DNA of 35,232 nt from Oligoflexaceae bacterium (lineage in GTDB: Bacteria > Bdellovibrionota_B > Oligoflexia > Oligoflexales > Oligoflexaceae), in NCBI GenBank assembly GCA_947454545.1, contig CANGNB010000004.1, positions 1 through 35,232 of the forward strand, written 5' to 3'. The notes below the pieces were generated by a model that was not told the origin of the DNA, ran no database searches, and saw only the letters and a list, made by a program, of their open reading frames with translations. The stretch's first letter is position 1. Each line of letters starts with the position of its first letter. Below are positions 9,903-19,533 of this stretch, piece by piece. Position numbers and translations under genes: made by a program.

Positions 9903-10994
9903 CTAGTTTTTGGGGGAAAGCGAACAGGAGCTTCGCAGGAGCTCCCAAGACTCTGGGGAGAGAGCTTGGCGCCCAGGGGTTTGCGGGAAGTGTGTGGCAA
10001 GTTCCTGGAATCGTTGCTCGGTATCGGGATGAGTGGCAAACCAGCTCCCCAGCCTTTGCCAGAGGGTGGGCTTTGCCTGGAGATCCTCATCCCTAGGGGT
10101 AATCAGACGCAAGGCTGTCCCTAAGGCCAAAGGGTTGAACCCCAACTTATGTAAGCGTTGGGCTCCGAAGGCATCGGCGGCACCTTCGGCCTCTCGCGCA
10201 TAGGCCCTATCCTTGGCTCTCTTTAGGATTTGCGGGTCAATGACAAAAGCACCTGAAAAATCGCCGACCAAAAGTCCCCAGATCCCTTGGGATAGGACAT
10301 TGCGAATAAATTCTCCGAGGTTGTGTCTCAGTTCGAGGTGACCTAACTCATGAGCAAGCACCGCCACGAGCTGCTCGGAGGTCTCCAGAGTGCGCAAAAG
10401 ACCTGTGGTGACATAGATATGGCGACCTGGAAAAGCAAAGGCATTGGGATGGTCCCAGTTGATCAGCTGCACATCGATCATGGTGCCTTCTTTGTAATCG
10501 GAGCTCAGCTGTTTGCTGAGCTCTTGTATGAGGGCTTGAGCTCGAGGTTCCGCACAGATCTGCTCTTTAGGGACGAAATTCATATCGCCAAAAAATTCGC
10601 GCTCCTGGGCTGGGGAGATCCAATCGGCAAGACTGTAAGCAATGGGTTGGAGCTGCGTATAGACCAGACCCAAAAAGAGTGCGCTGACGATAGCGAGAAC
10701 GATAGCGTAACTTTGCTTCTTGGGAGCTGAGGCCAGCTCCCAGCTGCTCACGCCCGGAAGGAGGGCATAGGCAGGTTCATCAACCCGAGGGATAAGCAAG
10801 GTGGCATCACTCGCTTGATGGGCGTAGAGTATGCCTTCTGCTTGCATGGTCCAGCGGATTTCAGCTAATGGCCAAGTGGCTTTCGTGCCTAGATCGCTGC
10901 TCAGGATCAAGGTCTCGCTGATCCACTCAACTTCAAGCTGCTCTTCCCGCGGACTCAGACCATCCCAGTAAAGTGCTGACCAACGCTGACTCAT
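9903..10994 (-). CDS. M48 family metalloprotease
   Basis: AVLAHELGHLELRHNL zinc motif (HExxH), AREAEGAADAFGAQ; start at MSQRW. Confidence 0.9.
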   Translation of the reverse strand: MSQRWSALYWDGLSPREEQLEVEWISETLILSSDLGTKATWPLAEIRWTMQAEGILYAHQASDATLLIPRVDEPAYALLPGVSSWELASAPKKQSYAIVLAIVSALFLGLVYTQLQPIAYSLADWISPAQEREFFGDMNFVPKEQICAEPRAQALIQELSKQLSSDYKEGTMIDVQLINWDHPNAFAFPGRHIYVTTGLLRTLETSEQLVAVLAHELGHLELRHNLGEFIRNVLSQGIWGLLVGDFSGAFVIDPQILKRAKDRAYAREAEGAADAFGAQRLHKLGFNPLALGTALRLITPRDEDLQAKPTLWQRLGSWFATHPDTEQRFQELATHFPQTPGRQALSPESWELLRSSCSLSPKN

Positions 10995-10995
10995 T

Positions 10996-11976
10996 TTAGA
11001 CTCCCAAGGAAAGATCAACACCAAGGAAATCCCCGAGACCTTCGGCCGCTGCAGCCTTATCTTTGGACTGCTGCACGCGTTCCAAAGGCAAGCGACCGAA
11101 GAAGAGCACCTTTAAGTAGAGTCTTTGCTTTTGCCACACGTAAGCCCAAGGGTAAGCGAGGCCTAAGGTCAGTGTGCTGAGGATCATAGGCCAGAGAAAG
11201 AGAGTGAGGACATCTTTAGCTTTCAGATCGATCGCAAAGTCCAGTTCATCGCCAAACTGAGTATGAGCCACAGTAAAGCGAACACGGCTAGCGATGGCAA
11301 ACGGCAGGTAGAGACCAATCGTAATAAGACAGAGCCCAAAGTTTTTGAGAGCGAGGACATAGGAGTCGCGCGAACGAGCTGTAAAGGTGAAGGCCTGATC
11401 TCCCCACCGAGCGCTACTGATCAAGGCCTCTGTCATATGAAATTTGAGCATGGGAAAGTAGAAGCCAAAGCTCAGCAGAGTGAAGATCATATCCAAGAGA
11501 AATTGCAGGACAAAGGCTTTGCGCCGGATGCGATCCATGGAAAAGTAAATTGAACGATAGCGCAGGCGCGAGAGTCGATAGGCATGACTTCCCCATATTG
11601 CAAGGGGCAGAATGCTATAGAACCCCATGACACTGATCCAGACGAGGACGAGCTTTAACCAGGTTGTGCTATCGCTGATCTTGGTTGTACCGAAGATAAG
11701 TCCGTAAAAGATCGCGTAGAGTGCTATTCCCTTGAGATAAGATAGTGCAATCTCACGACCATGACCGGTAAAGGTTAAGCTATGTTGTCCCAGACGTGTG
11801 TTCTGAAAGAGAAACTGGAGGCGCCTAGCGCGTGCCCAAGGATAATAGAGACCTGCGGTGATGAGTGTTAGAAACAGCGTCTTGAGAATGAGGATGAGAT
11901 AGTCGAGGGCTTTGCCCTCAAAACTAAGACGCAGGGAGGTCGGCTGATCTGCGCGGTCTAAGGCATGCAATTCCAT
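10996..11976 (-). CDS. DUF898 (YjgN-like) membrane protein
   Basis: Repeated LxFxGxALDY...GLYYPWARARRLQFLFQNTRLGQHSLTFTGHG motif; adjacent to the M48 peptidase. Confidence 0.85.
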   Translation of the reverse strand: MELHALDRADQPTSLRLSFEGKALDYLILILKTLFLTLITAGLYYPWARARRLQFLFQNTRLGQHSLTFTGHGREIALSYLKGIALYAIFYGLIFGTTKISDSTTWLKLVLVWISVMGFYSILPLAIWGSHAYRLSRLRYRSIYFSMDRIRRKAFVLQFLLDMIFTLLSFGFYFPMLKFHMTEALISSARWGDQAFTFTARSRDSYVLALKNFGLCLITIGLYLPFAIASRVRFTVAHTQFGDELDFAIDLKAKDVLTLFLWPMILSTLTLGLAYPWAYVWQKQRLYLKVLFFGRLPLERVQQSKDKAAAAEGLGDFLGVDLSLGV

Positions 11977-12146
11977 ACTGTGGGGTCCTTTGCTAGAGAC
12001 AAGAGGGGTACATAGCTTTCGCCCCTAAGAGGCCGTGGCTCTCCAAATATTGCAGGTGACGAGTCTCGATTTGCAGAGCTGTGTCTTTCTGCTAGAGTTG
12101 TCTAGGTTTGCGCTCAACGAGGTGCTGCAGGTGGGAGAAGGGTTCT

Positions 12147-12869
12147 ATGCAATTTATGAAAAAGATTGTCTTTTTTGGTGTTTGTCTGGCCTTGCTGGAA
12201 GCTGTCGCTTGGGCTAAAGACGATCGCACGCTTTGGGTCTCTGGCGAGGGTGAGGCTGCTGCGAAGGCCGATCAGGTGAGTTTTGTCGTGGGTATTGATA
12301 TCACTGAGCCCAAGTTTGAAACGGCTAAAGCCAAGAGCGATGAGGTGATGCGAAAGCTACTGAGCATCGCCCGCGATTTTAAGATCGAGCCCCGAGATAT
12401 TCAGTCTAACTACCTCCAGATTCAACCTATCATCGACAACCCCTATGGACCGAATGCGAAGCCTTCTCGCACGGTCACGGCCTACAATGCGCGTCGTGAT
12501 GTGCGCATCCTGTGGAAGGATCTCAAGCGTTATGAGGAGCTGATAGCTGTTTTGATGCAAAGTGGAATCAATCAGATGCACAGCCTTCAATTCAGCTCGT
12601 CGCAACACAAGCAATTGGAAGAGAGCGCGCGCAGCGAAGCTCTGAAGCAGGCTAAGGCGAAAGCTGAAGCTATGGCTCGCGAGATGGGACAAAAGCTAGG
12701 GCGTGTCCACAGTATCGCTGATGGCGTGCACGATATGGGACCTGGCCCTCAGCCGATGCTGAGCATGCAAAAGTCTATGGCGCGCTCACCCTCAGGGGAA
12801 GATCCCACTTTGGCTCCAGGCGAGATTCGCGTGAGTCGCGAGGTCTCTGTGCTTTTTGAATTGGAGTAA
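12147..12869 (+). CDS. SIMPL domain (DUF541) protein
   Basis: LWVSGEGEAAAKADQVSFVVGI and C-terminal PGEIRVSREVSVLFELE; signal peptide. Confidence 0.85.
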   Translation: MQFMKKIVFFGVCLALLEAVAWAKDDRTLWVSGEGEAAAKADQVSFVVGIDITEPKFETAKAKSDEVMRKLLSIARDFKIEPRDIQSNYLQIQPIIDNPYGPNAKPSRTVTAYNARRDVRILWKDLKRYEELIAVLMQSGINQMHSLQFSSSQHKQLEESARSEALKQAKAKAEAMAREMGQKLGRVHSIADGVHDMGPGPQPMLSMQKSMARSPSGEDPTLAPGEIRVSREVSVLFELE

Positions 12870-12900
12870 AAAAAAGCCGTCGTACACAGAGTGCGACGGC
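12869..12900 (-). terminator. intrinsic terminator for the 12926 gene
   Basis: Stem GCCGTCG/CGACGGC with a T run on the minus strand. Confidence 0.8.
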
Positions 12901-12925
12901 AGAGAGTTCGATACAAGACATCCGC

Positions 12926-13456
12926 TTACGATTGCGGTCCGATCTTGTTGTTTTGCCCGAGCTGATCGAGATCAACCTCTGGATAATCGACCGTGCAGGT
13001 GGCTCCCTGAGGTCCACACGGTATCGAGCTGTCTTTAGGCAACTCAGGAATCGAATACTGGCAAAGGCTGCCTTGTGGGCCGCAAACAAAATCTTTGATA
13101 GCGACCACATCACCCACCTTAAACACACCTTCTTGAGCGCTGACCACGAGAGCTCCGGCGCCTTTGCCTAAGTTCAAATGGACTGTCTCTGGGCGATGAC
13201 CAGTACTTAAAATCTCGAGTGTGCCATTGCCACCACTTGCGCCGGTCCAGCTCAAGATGAGCCAGCCTTGTTCAAAGCGGGATTGTTTGCCTTCGAGAGT
13301 TGCCGTGCTGCTCAAGACTACGCTGCCAAAATTCGTCTCGACTTCGAGAGCTGCGGGGTCTGAGCCACGAGTGAAGTGTGGGGCTTGGGTTGCTTGAGCC
13401 TGCGCCATGCAGAAAGAAAAGCCAAGGAGCGGGGCGAGCCAGGTGATTTTTTGCAT
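12926..13456 (-). CDS. hypothetical secreted protein
   Basis: Signal peptide MQKITWLAPLLGFSFCMAQA. Confidence 0.7.
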   Translation of the reverse strand: MQKITWLAPLLGFSFCMAQAQATQAPHFTRGSDPAALEVETNFGSVVLSSTATLEGKQSRFEQGWLILSWTGASGGNGTLEILSTGHRPETVHLNLGKGAGALVVSAQEGVFKVGDVVAIKDFVCGPQGSLCQYSIPELPKDSSIPCGPQGATCTVDYPEVDLDQLGQNNKIGPQS

Positions 13457-13649
13457 GAGAGATCTCCACAATTTCAGGGTAAGCAGCAAAGGGTCTGCGC
13501 GACCACGCAGCGAACCATAACGAGTTTGTTGGTAAAGGTCACGCGAAAAAAACAGCGTAAGCTGGTTTTAAGATTGCTTGCTTTCCTTTGCTGAACTTTT
13601 ACAAAACCTGAACAGACAGGGGCTGCTCGAGCGTCACCTCTCAGGCCTT

Positions 13650-14867
13650 TTAGCTGAGGTAAGCATACTGAGGCAATCGCCCGGACTCCACTGAGCTCTT
13701 GGTCTTGTCTTCGCTCGGGGGCAATGCCTCGAGAAAGGCTCTTTGCAAATCTGCCAGGAGATCGTGAACATGTTCCAAACCTACCGAGAGTCGAATCAGC
13801 CCATCACTTATGCCTGCTTTTTGACGGTCAGCCTTATCGTAGCTTGCATGCGACATCGATGCCGGTTGTTCGATCAGGGATTCGACGGCGCCGACGCTCA
13901 CAGCTCTTTGAAAAAGTTGAGTCGAGGCGACAAAGCGCTGGGTCGCCTGATAGTCGGCAGCAAGTTCAAAGCTAACGACCGCTCCAAAGGAGCCGCGTAA
14001 TTGGCGTTGTGCAAGTTCGTGTTGGGGGTGAGAGGCGAGGCCAGGGTAGAAAACTTTGCGGACTAGGGGGTGGTGGCTTAGGTACTGCGCGATCCAAAGA
14101 GCGCTTTTACACTGCTCCCGAAACCGCAGTTCGAGGGTCTTAATCCCCCGCGTACAGAGAAAACAGTCAAAGGGAGCCATCACTGCGCCGGTGGCGTTTT
14201 GAATGAAATAGAGTTCTTTTAAGAGTTCGGGATCTCTGACCACCAGAGCGCCGCCCAAGAGATCGCTATGCCCACCTAAAAACTTGGTGGCCGAATGCAT
14301 GACGATATCAGCACCCAAAGTTAAGGGTTGGGTTGCCACGGGAGTGCCAAAGGTGTTGTCGATGGCCAGCAGGGCCCCCTGTTCATGGGCGATATTGGCT
14401 AGGGCTTCGATGTCTACAAGGCTGAGCAAGGGATTGCCAGGATTTTCGGCCCAGATCATCTTGGTGTTGGGGCGGATGGCGGCGCGCACGGCTGCTTCAT
14501 CATCGAGGCGCACGAGTGTGGTTTCAATGCCAGCACGATTCAAAATCTTATGCAGGATGCGATAGGTGCCGCCGTAAATATCTGTGCCCGCGAGAATATG
14601 GTCCCCGGAACGCAAGAGCTGGGTAGCACAGTGGATCGCAGCCATACCCGAGGAAAAGGCTAGGGCTCCACAGCCCTCTTCGAGAGTCGCGAGCGTCGTC
14701 TCGAGAGCAGCACGCGTGGGATTGCCGCTGCGCGAATAGTCGTAGACGGCTTTGGAAAAATCGCCATCAGGGGCAAAGGTTGAGGACAGATGCAGCGGGG
14801 GAATCACCGCGCCAGTGATCGGTTCTTTTTCATTGCCTACATGGATCGAGCGTGTGGAAAAATGCAT
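13650..14867 (-). CDS. Cys/Met metabolism PLP-dependent enzyme (cystathionine gamma-synthase/lyase type)
   Basis: STRSIHVG, YSRSGNPTR, SSGMAAI, SATKFLGGHSD. Confidence 0.9.
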   Translation of the reverse strand: MHFSTRSIHVGNEKEPITGAVIPPLHLSSTFAPDGDFSKAVYDYSRSGNPTRAALETTLATLEEGCGALAFSSGMAAIHCATQLLRSGDHILAGTDIYGGTYRILHKILNRAGIETTLVRLDDEAAVRAAIRPNTKMIWAENPGNPLLSLVDIEALANIAHEQGALLAIDNTFGTPVATQPLTLGADIVMHSATKFLGGHSDLLGGALVVRDPELLKELYFIQNATGAVMAPFDCFLCTRGIKTLELRFREQCKSALWIAQYLSHHPLVRKVFYPGLASHPQHELAQRQLRGSFGAVVSFELAADYQATQRFVASTQLFQRAVSVGAVESLIEQPASMSHASYDKADRQKAGISDGLIRLSVGLEHVHDLLADLQRAFLEALPPSEDKTKSSVESGRLPQYAYLS

Positions 14868-14915
14868 GGGCTGTGCTCCCTCAGTGTGTTACGGACCAGG
14901 AAAAGCTTAGATAGG

Positions 14916-16094
14916 TTACAGAACGTCCAAGGCTTGCTTCACATCGGCAATGAGATCCTCGGTATCTTCGATGCCAAGCGCCAAGCGCACGAGGGCATCG
15001 TCGATACCCCAACGCTCACGATCGGCTTTGCTCGCTCTATAAAAACTCATGAGATAAGGCTGTTCGATCAAGGTTTCGACACCGCCGAGGCTAGGACCAA
15101 TCTTAGGGATGTGCACGGCATCAATAAAGCGGCTGCAGCCGTGACGATCGGTCTTCAGCTCAAAGCTGATCAGGCCGCCGCCTCCTTTGAGGAGCTTGCG
15201 GGCCAAGTGATAGCTCGGATGGGTTTCGAGGCCTGGGTAATACACGCGGGCCACTTTCGGATGCTGGGCTAAAAACTGCGCCACGGCAAGACCCGACTTA
15301 TTCTGTTGCGCTACGCGCAGGGGCAAAGTTTTGAGGCCACGCTGCAAAAGATAAGCTGTGTGCGGGGCCGCGACGGCTCCTATGATGCCTTGCAAGGTAC
15401 GGATGCTCGCGAGATCTTCCGTACGGCCGCAGAGGACCCCGGCGAGCAGATCGTTATGCCCCCCGAGGTATTTGGTCGCTGAGTGCACGATAAAATCTAT
15501 ACCCCAGCGACTCGGTTGGATGTTGATGGGACTTGCTAAGGTGGTGTCTACGCAGGTCGCTATGCCTTTTCTTTTGCCAAGAGCGGCCAGAGCTTCGATA
15601 TCGATCACATCGAGATGGGGATTGGTTGGGAGTTCGGTGAAGATCAGTTTAGTCCTTGCATCGCAGGCTGCTTCAAGCGCCTGGAAATCACCGGTGGCAA
15701 TCGCCTTGCAGCGCACTCCAAATTGCTCGAGATACTCGTAACAAAACTGCCGCGTGCGATGATAGCAGCGATCGAAGAAAAGCAGCTGATCCCCAGGACG
15801 CAGACGATTGAGAAAAAGCAGCGTGAGGGCTGACATACCTGTGGTGCAAAGGATAGCGTCTTCGGTCGCCTCTAGGGCAGCAAGCTTTTTCTCGACGGTA
15901 CGACTGTTAGGATTACTATAGCGAGCATACTCGTCGCGTTCTTCGCCATTCTCTAGCATCGAGATGATGGCGGCAGAATTGGCAAAGGTAAAAGTGGAGG
16001 AGCAATGAATTGGATCGACTATTCCGTAATCGCTTTTGACACGGGCTTCGCCCGCGTGTACGGCCAGGGTTTGAAGAGAGGCATCGTGAGACAT
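14916..16094 (-). CDS. Cys/Met metabolism PLP-dependent enzyme, second paralogue
   Basis: TLAVHAGEARVKSDYGIVDPIHCSSTF, YSNPNSRTVE, SATKYLGGHNDLLAG; start at 16094 behind AAGGAA. Confidence 0.9.
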   Translation of the reverse strand: MSHDASLQTLAVHAGEARVKSDYGIVDPIHCSSTFTFANSAAIISMLENGEERDEYARYSNPNSRTVEKKLAALEATEDAILCTTGMSALTLLFLNRLRPGDQLLFFDRCYHRTRQFCYEYLEQFGVRCKAIATGDFQALEAACDARTKLIFTELPTNPHLDVIDIEALAALGKRKGIATCVDTTLASPINIQPSRWGIDFIVHSATKYLGGHNDLLAGVLCGRTEDLASIRTLQGIIGAVAAPHTAYLLQRGLKTLPLRVAQQNKSGLAVAQFLAQHPKVARVYYPGLETHPSYHLARKLLKGGGGLISFELKTDRHGCSRFIDAVHIPKIGPSLGGVETLIEQPYLMSFYRASKADRERWGIDDALVRLALGIEDTEDLIADVKQALDVL

Positions 16095-16205
16095 AGACTG
16101 GTATTCCTTCATAGGGCGCACCCTTCCCGTGGCAGCAAAAAGACTGCAAAGAGTGCGAAAGCTTCGCGCTGATAAACTGGGGAGTGAGGCAGCAGGGCTG
16201 CGCTG

Positions 16206-16233
16206 AAAAAAAAAGCCACGCACAAGGCGTGGC
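16206..16233 (-). terminator. intrinsic terminator in the leader of the PLP enzyme gene
   Basis: GCCACGC/GCGTGGC perfect 7-bp stem with T9 on the minus strand. Confidence 0.85.
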
Positions 16234-16251
16234 TGAGATCTTTTCAGTTCA

Positions 16252-16301
16252 CATCTTGAAATTCCCAAGTAAGTTCGGAGGCTTACTTTTCGTCCAAGAT
16301 G
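16252..16301 (-). promoter_or_regulatory. candidate structured leader element
   Basis: Outer stem CATCTTG/CAAGATG (16252-16258/16295-16301) enclosing AAGTAAG/CTTACTT (16267-16273/16282-16288), upstream of the terminator at 16206-16233. Confidence 0.4.
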
Positions 16302-16411
16302 GGCTCTTTAGCAGTACGAGCTGCAAGCGGCCACAAATCCTTAACTCGAGGCTAAGGGAAAAGGCTTGGACTTGGCAAGAGTAAAAAATAATTTTCAAGA
16401 GCAAAGGCGAC

Positions 16412-16432
16412 TTTTGGGTAGGAAGCCCAAAA
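16412..16432 (-). terminator. possible terminator hairpin after the 16441 gene
   Basis: TTTTGGG/CCCAAAA perfect inverted repeat immediately 3' of the stop. Confidence 0.5.
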
Positions 16433-16440
16433 TAAGCTGG

Positions 16441-17379
16441 TTACGGATGGCTCTGCAGGGAAAGTGCGGGTGCACTTCTAGAAAACGTGATCGACAGTTC
16501 ATCACTCGCCGTTCGACCGACGTTATTGGTGACGGTCACCCGCAAGATATAGGTGCCTTCGACTTGGGATTGAACTTCTGTCGTTTGCACGCCATCACCT
16601 CTATCTGAAAACATCAGGTTCCCAGGGCCCGAGACGACGGTCCAAGCATAGGTCACGTTCTCTTGAGAGGCTTGTGCTGAAATTTCAATGGGGCCGCTGC
16701 TCATGAGGTCGGGCCCTGCTTGTACCATTAAGTCCCTGGTATTCCATGTCACCGCTGTTTTACGCACGGTTTTATTACCGGCTTTGTCAAACGCCGTCAC
16801 CCGCAGTTGATACACCCCATCGGCATTTGCAGAAAACATAGTCTTGGTTGGCTCGGGATGAGAAATCTGGGCTTCACCAGGTCCCGACAGGACTTCCCAC
16901 GCTATGGAGTCTGCATCCTGTGAGCTCAGATAGAGCTCGAAAGCTTGAAAGGCCCTAAAATCTGGGCTGATGATGAGGCTAGGAGGTGTGATGTCCCAGG
17001 TGAAATGCAGATTGTCAGAAAGCGTTGTTTCCCCTTTGGAAGCGATGATTTTTATGAGGTATTCGCCTTCTTTGTCTGCCGTCACGAGGGGGCTGGCTGA
17101 GGCGCGATCTGAAAAGGTGACGATACCTGGTCCAGAGACTTGCTGCCAAAGGATATTGTCGAATCCCTTGACCTGGGCCACTAGGGAAATACTGGTGTGG
17201 CTATAAATATCGCTTCCAGCTTCGACAAAGAGCGGGGATTGGTCGCGGCTGGGAAGCTTATCCTGTGAGGCGGTATCGAGCGATGCCGGGTCATGAGTCA
17301 CGGTGGACTTTTGCACCCTTGGCTCTTTGCATGATGCCAAGGCACTTAGGATGAGAAACCCGGATAAGCTTCTATGCAT
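16441..17379 (-). CDS. lipoprotein with tandem Ig/PKD-like domains
   Basis: Lipobox (ALASC) and three W/Y..(V/L)SGPG repeats. Confidence 0.75.
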   Translation of the reverse strand: MHRSLSGFLILSALASCKEPRVQKSTVTHDPASLDTASQDKLPSRDQSPLFVEAGSDIYSHTSISLVAQVKGFDNILWQQVSGPGIVTFSDRASASPLVTADKEGEYLIKIIASKGETTLSDNLHFTWDITPPSLIISPDFRAFQAFELYLSSQDADSIAWEVLSGPGEAQISHPEPTKTMFSANADGVYQLRVTAFDKAGNKTVRKTAVTWNTRDLMVQAGPDLMSSGPIEISAQASQENVTYAWTVVSGPGNLMFSDRGDGVQTTEVQSQVEGTYILRVTVTNNVGRTASDELSITFSRSAPALSLQSHP

Positions 17380-17529
17380 GGAGGCCTTCCTTTGGCGGTC
17401 TGCAGGGGTTATCGGCATAATAGCCCTTAGAGCTTAAGGAAAATTGAGCAAGAGCATTTTAGGGATAGAATACTGGATCTTGGGAGTCCTTGGGGTGAAA
17501 AATGAGTTGAAAACTGCTTTCGAAGATAA

Positions 17530-17565
17530 GTGTCCGTATGCCTTTTGCTGTCGGCATACGGACAC
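17530..17565 (-). terminator. long hairpin 3' of cysK, probable operon terminator
   Basis: Perfect 13-bp inverted repeat GTGTCCGTATGCC/GGCATACGGACAC with 10-nt loop; weak U tract. Confidence 0.6.
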
Positions 17566-17596
17566 GTCCTTGATAGGAAGAAAAATTTATGCGCCG

Positions 17597-18541
17597 TCAG
17601 GCATCTTCAAAAAGCCACGTCGACAGATAACGTTCACCTGTGCTTGCGATAATAGCCACAATCTGCTTGCCCTTGTTCTCAGGCCGCGAGGCGATCTGTA
17701 TCGCTGCTGCGATAGCTGCACCAGAGGAAATCCCGCAGAGGATGCCTTCTTCTTTCGCTGCTCGACGGGCCCATTGGCCAGCCTCTTCATTGCTCACCTT
17801 GATGATTTCATCAATGAGCTGAAGATCGACGATGTCGGGAATAAAGCCCGCGCCTATACCTTGAATCTTATGGGGGCCCGGTGCGCCTCCGGATAGGACT
17901 GGGGAATCCTTGGGTTCGACAGCGATAGCTTTGAAGCTCGGCTTTTTCTTTTTGAGAACGCTGCTCACACCCGTGATGGTGCCACCCGTACCCACTCCAG
18001 CAACCAAAAAATCAACCTTGCCATCGGTATCTTCCCAGATCTCAAGAGCTGTCGTCTTCTGATGGATCTCGACGTTGGCCATATTTTTAAACTGCTGGAG
18101 CATAAAGTAGCTTGGATTTTCTGCCGTGAGCTCTTCAGCACGCGCGATAGCGCCCTTCATCCCTTTTTCACCTGGTGTGAGGACTATGTCTGCGCCTAGG
18201 GCTTTGAGCATCTTGCGGCGCTCTATGCTCATGGTCTCGGGCATCGTGAGGATCAGTTTGTAACCCTTTTGAGCTGCGACAAAAGCCAGGCCTATACCCG
18301 TATTACCACTGGTTGGTTCGATCAGGGTCGAACCAGGCTTCAGTTCGCCAGCCGCCTCTGCCGCCTCTATCATGGCAGCGCCGATCCTGTCCTTGACGCT
18401 TGAAAGGGGATTAAAAAATTCAAGCTTAAGTAAAATCTCGCCATGCAGACCAGCATTGAGTTTTGGGATGCGAACCAAGGGTGTGTTGCCGATAGTTTCC
18501 AGAATATTTGCGGCTATTTTAGGTCGATGACGCCTTTCCAT
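17597..18541 (-). CDS. cysK: cysteine synthase
   Basis: [50 protein letters not shown]. Confidence 0.97.
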   Translation of the reverse strand: MERRHRPKIAANILETIGNTPLVRIPKLNAGLHGEILLKLEFFNPLSSVKDRIGAAMIEAAEAAGELKPGSTLIEPTSGNTGIGLAFVAAQKGYKLILTMPETMSIERRKMLKALGADIVLTPGEKGMKGAIARAEELTAENPSYFMLQQFKNMANVEIHQKTTALEIWEDTDGKVDFLVAGVGTGGTITGVSSVLKKKKPSFKAIAVEPKDSPVLSGGAPGPHKIQGIGAGFIPDIVDLQLIDEIIKVSNEEAGQWARRAAKEEGILCGISSGAAIAAAIQIASRPENKGKQIVAIIASTGERYLSTWLFEDA

Positions 18542-18585
18542 GAACAGTTCCTTATAGAGAGTGTGACTTGCACAGTAAAGTTAAA

Positions 18586-19398
18586 CTAGATCCCGCCACC
18601 ATCACGAAAGAGGTGAGAGACAAATTGCTGCTGGGTGATGCGACTTTTACTAGGGACACTTTCGGTGAGCCAGACATTACCTCCGATGATGCTCCCTTCG
18701 CCAATCATGATGCGGCCCAGTATCGTCGCGCCTGAGTACACGGTGACCTGATCGCCGAGAATAGGGTGTCGCGCTTCGCCCTTGATCACCATGCCCTCTT
18801 GATCGCGATGAAAGCGCTTGGCACCCAGAGTCACACCCTGATAGAGAGTGACGCGATTGCCAATGATGGCCGTCTCACCAATCACTGTTCCAGTGCCGTG
18901 ATCGATGAAAAAATGCGATCCAATCTGGGCACCCGGATGGATGTCGATACCCGTCTCCTGATGAGCCCTCTCGGCAATCATGCGTGGTAGCAGCGGCCAG
19001 TGTAAGCGGTAGAAAATATGCGCGATACGATGCGCGGACACAGCTTTAAATCCCGGGTAACAAAACATCACCTCCACCGGATCGGAGGTGGCCGGATCAT
19101 CGAGTAAGGCGGCCTCGATATCCGATCGAAACAGTGGCCCCAGCGTGCTCAGCTGAGCCAGAACAGGCTCAAGACTGAGGCTCTGAACAGCTTCGCTATG
19201 CTGATAGGTTTCTTGCAGGCAACTCAGCAGCTTTTGGACAACAGGGGCTAAGCTCTGCTCAAAGCTCCGCTTTTCATGATCGAGAACGAGGGCTGCGACG
19301 GTCAAACGAACAAGACGTTCGATCTGCTCGTGAAAGGTGCAGAGCAGCCCATGTTCGATGGAAGTCCTTTGGAGTGTCTGTTCCCAGGTCTGTGGCAT
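18586..19398 (-). CDS. cysE: serine O-acetyltransferase
   Basis: Hexapeptide repeats: TGIDIHPGAQIGSHFFIDHGTGTVIGETAIIGNRVTLYQGVTLG. Confidence 0.95.
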   Translation of the reverse strand: MPQTWEQTLQRTSIEHGLLCTFHEQIERLVRLTVAALVLDHEKRSFEQSLAPVVQKLLSCLQETYQHSEAVQSLSLEPVLAQLSTLGPLFRSDIEAALLDDPATSDPVEVMFCYPGFKAVSAHRIAHIFYRLHWPLLPRMIAERAHQETGIDIHPGAQIGSHFFIDHGTGTVIGETAIIGNRVTLYQGVTLGAKRFHRDQEGMVIKGEARHPILGDQVTVYSGATILGRIMIGEGSIIGGNVWLTESVPSKSRITQQQFVSHLFRDGGGI

Positions 19399-19533
19399 TA
19401 CGAAGTCTCCGTCAAGAACTTTGGTTCATCCCTTCCTCTTATACCCTGAACCTGGACTCGGTTCCAGAGACTTTCATGCCAATTGCTGAGAAAAGTTTTG
19501 CGTAAGGTCTTAGCCTCACAAACATACCCATGA

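Noticed and set aside
16206-16440. SAM (S-box) riboswitch or T-box leader
   Set aside because: No recognisable S-box core or T-box AGGGUGGNACCGCG motif on reading the minus strand.
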